Shown here piece by piece: positions 63,120 through 64,000 of a stretch of DNA of 64,000 nt (the stretch's first letter is position 1; each line of letters starts with the position of its first letter). Made by a program: the position numbers and the translations under genes. Origin of the DNA: Glycine soja. Its lineage: Eukaryota; Streptophyta; Magnoliopsida; Fabales; Fabaceae. The DNA lies in assembly GCF_004193775.1 (NCBI RefSeq), contig NC_041003.1, positions 45,203,611-45,267,610 on the forward strand, in the 5' to 3' direction. The notes beneath the pieces are model-generated. The model saw only the letters and a program-made list of their open reading frames with translations. It made no database searches and was not told the origin of the DNA.

Positions 63120-64000
63120 TCTTTTGAGTGTATTTTTTTTATCATAGATATAAAAAGATTTACAATAATTCATATATCATGTTGGATAAATTGAGGTAAA
63201 CATGTCCGATAGAGTCTTTTGATGATACAAGTTAGCATACCTTTATTTTTAGTAAATAATTTATGCATGCACTCATATTTTATATTATTATTTAATTATA
63301 AATTATGTCATGATAAGTTTATTATAATTCTAATTGGTTAATTATACAAAAGTTTTTATTTACACAAATAGTATATAGAAATCAAACTTATTTTTCTCCT
63401 TTTTGCAGGGCTTTTTCTAAGAAAGTTAACAAGTAAGAAATAACAACTGCTTTACCTGCTTAAAAAGTTCAAACTACAACTAGGTTGATCGTACATGGTA
63501 TGAGAAAGAACCGAAAAACAAGCCAACAACAGTGTAGTCATTATTCCCACCAAAGATTCTCTAGCTTTCTTTCTCTCTCCATCTCCACCACTTCAAAAGT
63601 GTTTCAGATAACACCACAATGCATGGGTCAGATTTCAAAGTCTCATGTTTGGTTCCATCTAGCACGTCCAACATAACAACTCTCCCCATCCTATTCAGAC
63701 CATAGCATTAGCATATATTTATTCATGATCCCATGTACTATGATATAACATCATTTGTTTCTTAACAACTCCACTGACAATAAATAATAGAACCCGTGTC
63801 CTTCCTTTCCCAACAACCGTTTTATTTAGTATTTATGAACTATGAACCCCCTCCCCCTTTTTTTTTTCTTTTCTTTTTCTTTTCATCCTTGTAGTATTTG
63901 AAAATTTTCTTCTACTTTTTTTTTTATCAATAAGAATAAAAAATAGGTTTATAATAATTCATGTATTTGCTCAAGCTAAACACTCTCGGTCCTTCCACTT
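63120..64000. other. AT-rich region beyond the ZFP4-like promoter
   Basis: No recognisable gene or repeat on either strand; pyrimidine-rich runs near 63850-63890. Confidence 0.4.

Noticed and set aside
1..64000. tRNA genes, rRNA, CRISPR arrays, bacterial operons
   Set aside because: No cloverleaf with intact A and B boxes, no rRNA sequence, no spaced identical repeats; all recognisable genes are plant nuclear genes.

Overview
This is nuclear DNA from a dicot plant, most likely a legume of the soybean (Glycine) type. The grounds are intron-containing plant genes, a very AT-rich intergenic background with long (TA)n runs, decayed LTR retroelements rich in CTTAGCG/CGCTAAG palindromes (a motif I associate with soybean repeats), and plant MITE and SINE families. 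The species is an inference; the plant assignment is firm. No prokaryotic gene, CRISPR array, tRNA or rRNA was found.

Five genes look functional. From left to right they are: (1) a PRP38-family splicing factor (SRL1/PRPF38B-like) on the minus strand, whose first three coding exons are present and which runs off the left edge; (2) a complete two-exon Hikeshi-like Hsp70 nuclear-import carrier (plus, 15.2-15.9 kb); (3) a complete six-exon KANADI1-like GARP transcription factor (plus, 41.0-46.5 kb) with a long uORF-bearing leader; (4) a complete three-exon LDAP-interacting-protein homologue (minus, 51.6-53.3 kb), a lipid-droplet membrane protein; (5) a complete ZFP4-like single C2H2 zinc-finger repressor (minus, 60.2-61.0 kb) with a probable 5'UTR intron. 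The first, fourth and fifth are housekeeping or stress genes and the KANADI gene is developmental; they do not form a cluster with a shared task.

Between them lies debris. 5-7 kb holds F-box/LRR relics. 6.75-8.36 kb is a solo-LTR-like block. 8.7-14.6 kb is a dead GH1 beta-glucosidase gene on the minus strand: at least eight exons can still be read, two carry in-frame stops, the central exons are gone, and fragments of two LTR retroelements plus a Stowaway-type MITE sit inside it. 16-40 kb is a 24-25 kb gene desert with a 791-bp Mutator-like non-autonomous element and a few fold-back repeats. 47-51.5 kb is AT-rich with a degenerate tandem repeat.

The most unusual part is 55.1-59.4 kb: a decayed Ty1/copia element whose 5' half is interrupted by pieces of two unrelated host genes, an intron-containing AP-4 epsilon-adaptin fragment (minus) and a fasciclin-like arabinogalactan protein fragment (plus). 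This is either gene capture by a retroelement or nested insertion and deletion. I found no new multi-gene system. The observations most worth following are the composite element, the iterated-ATG uORF and the telobox plus GA-repeat arrangement upstream of the KANADI gene, and a terminator-like perfect hairpin at 14.0 kb.
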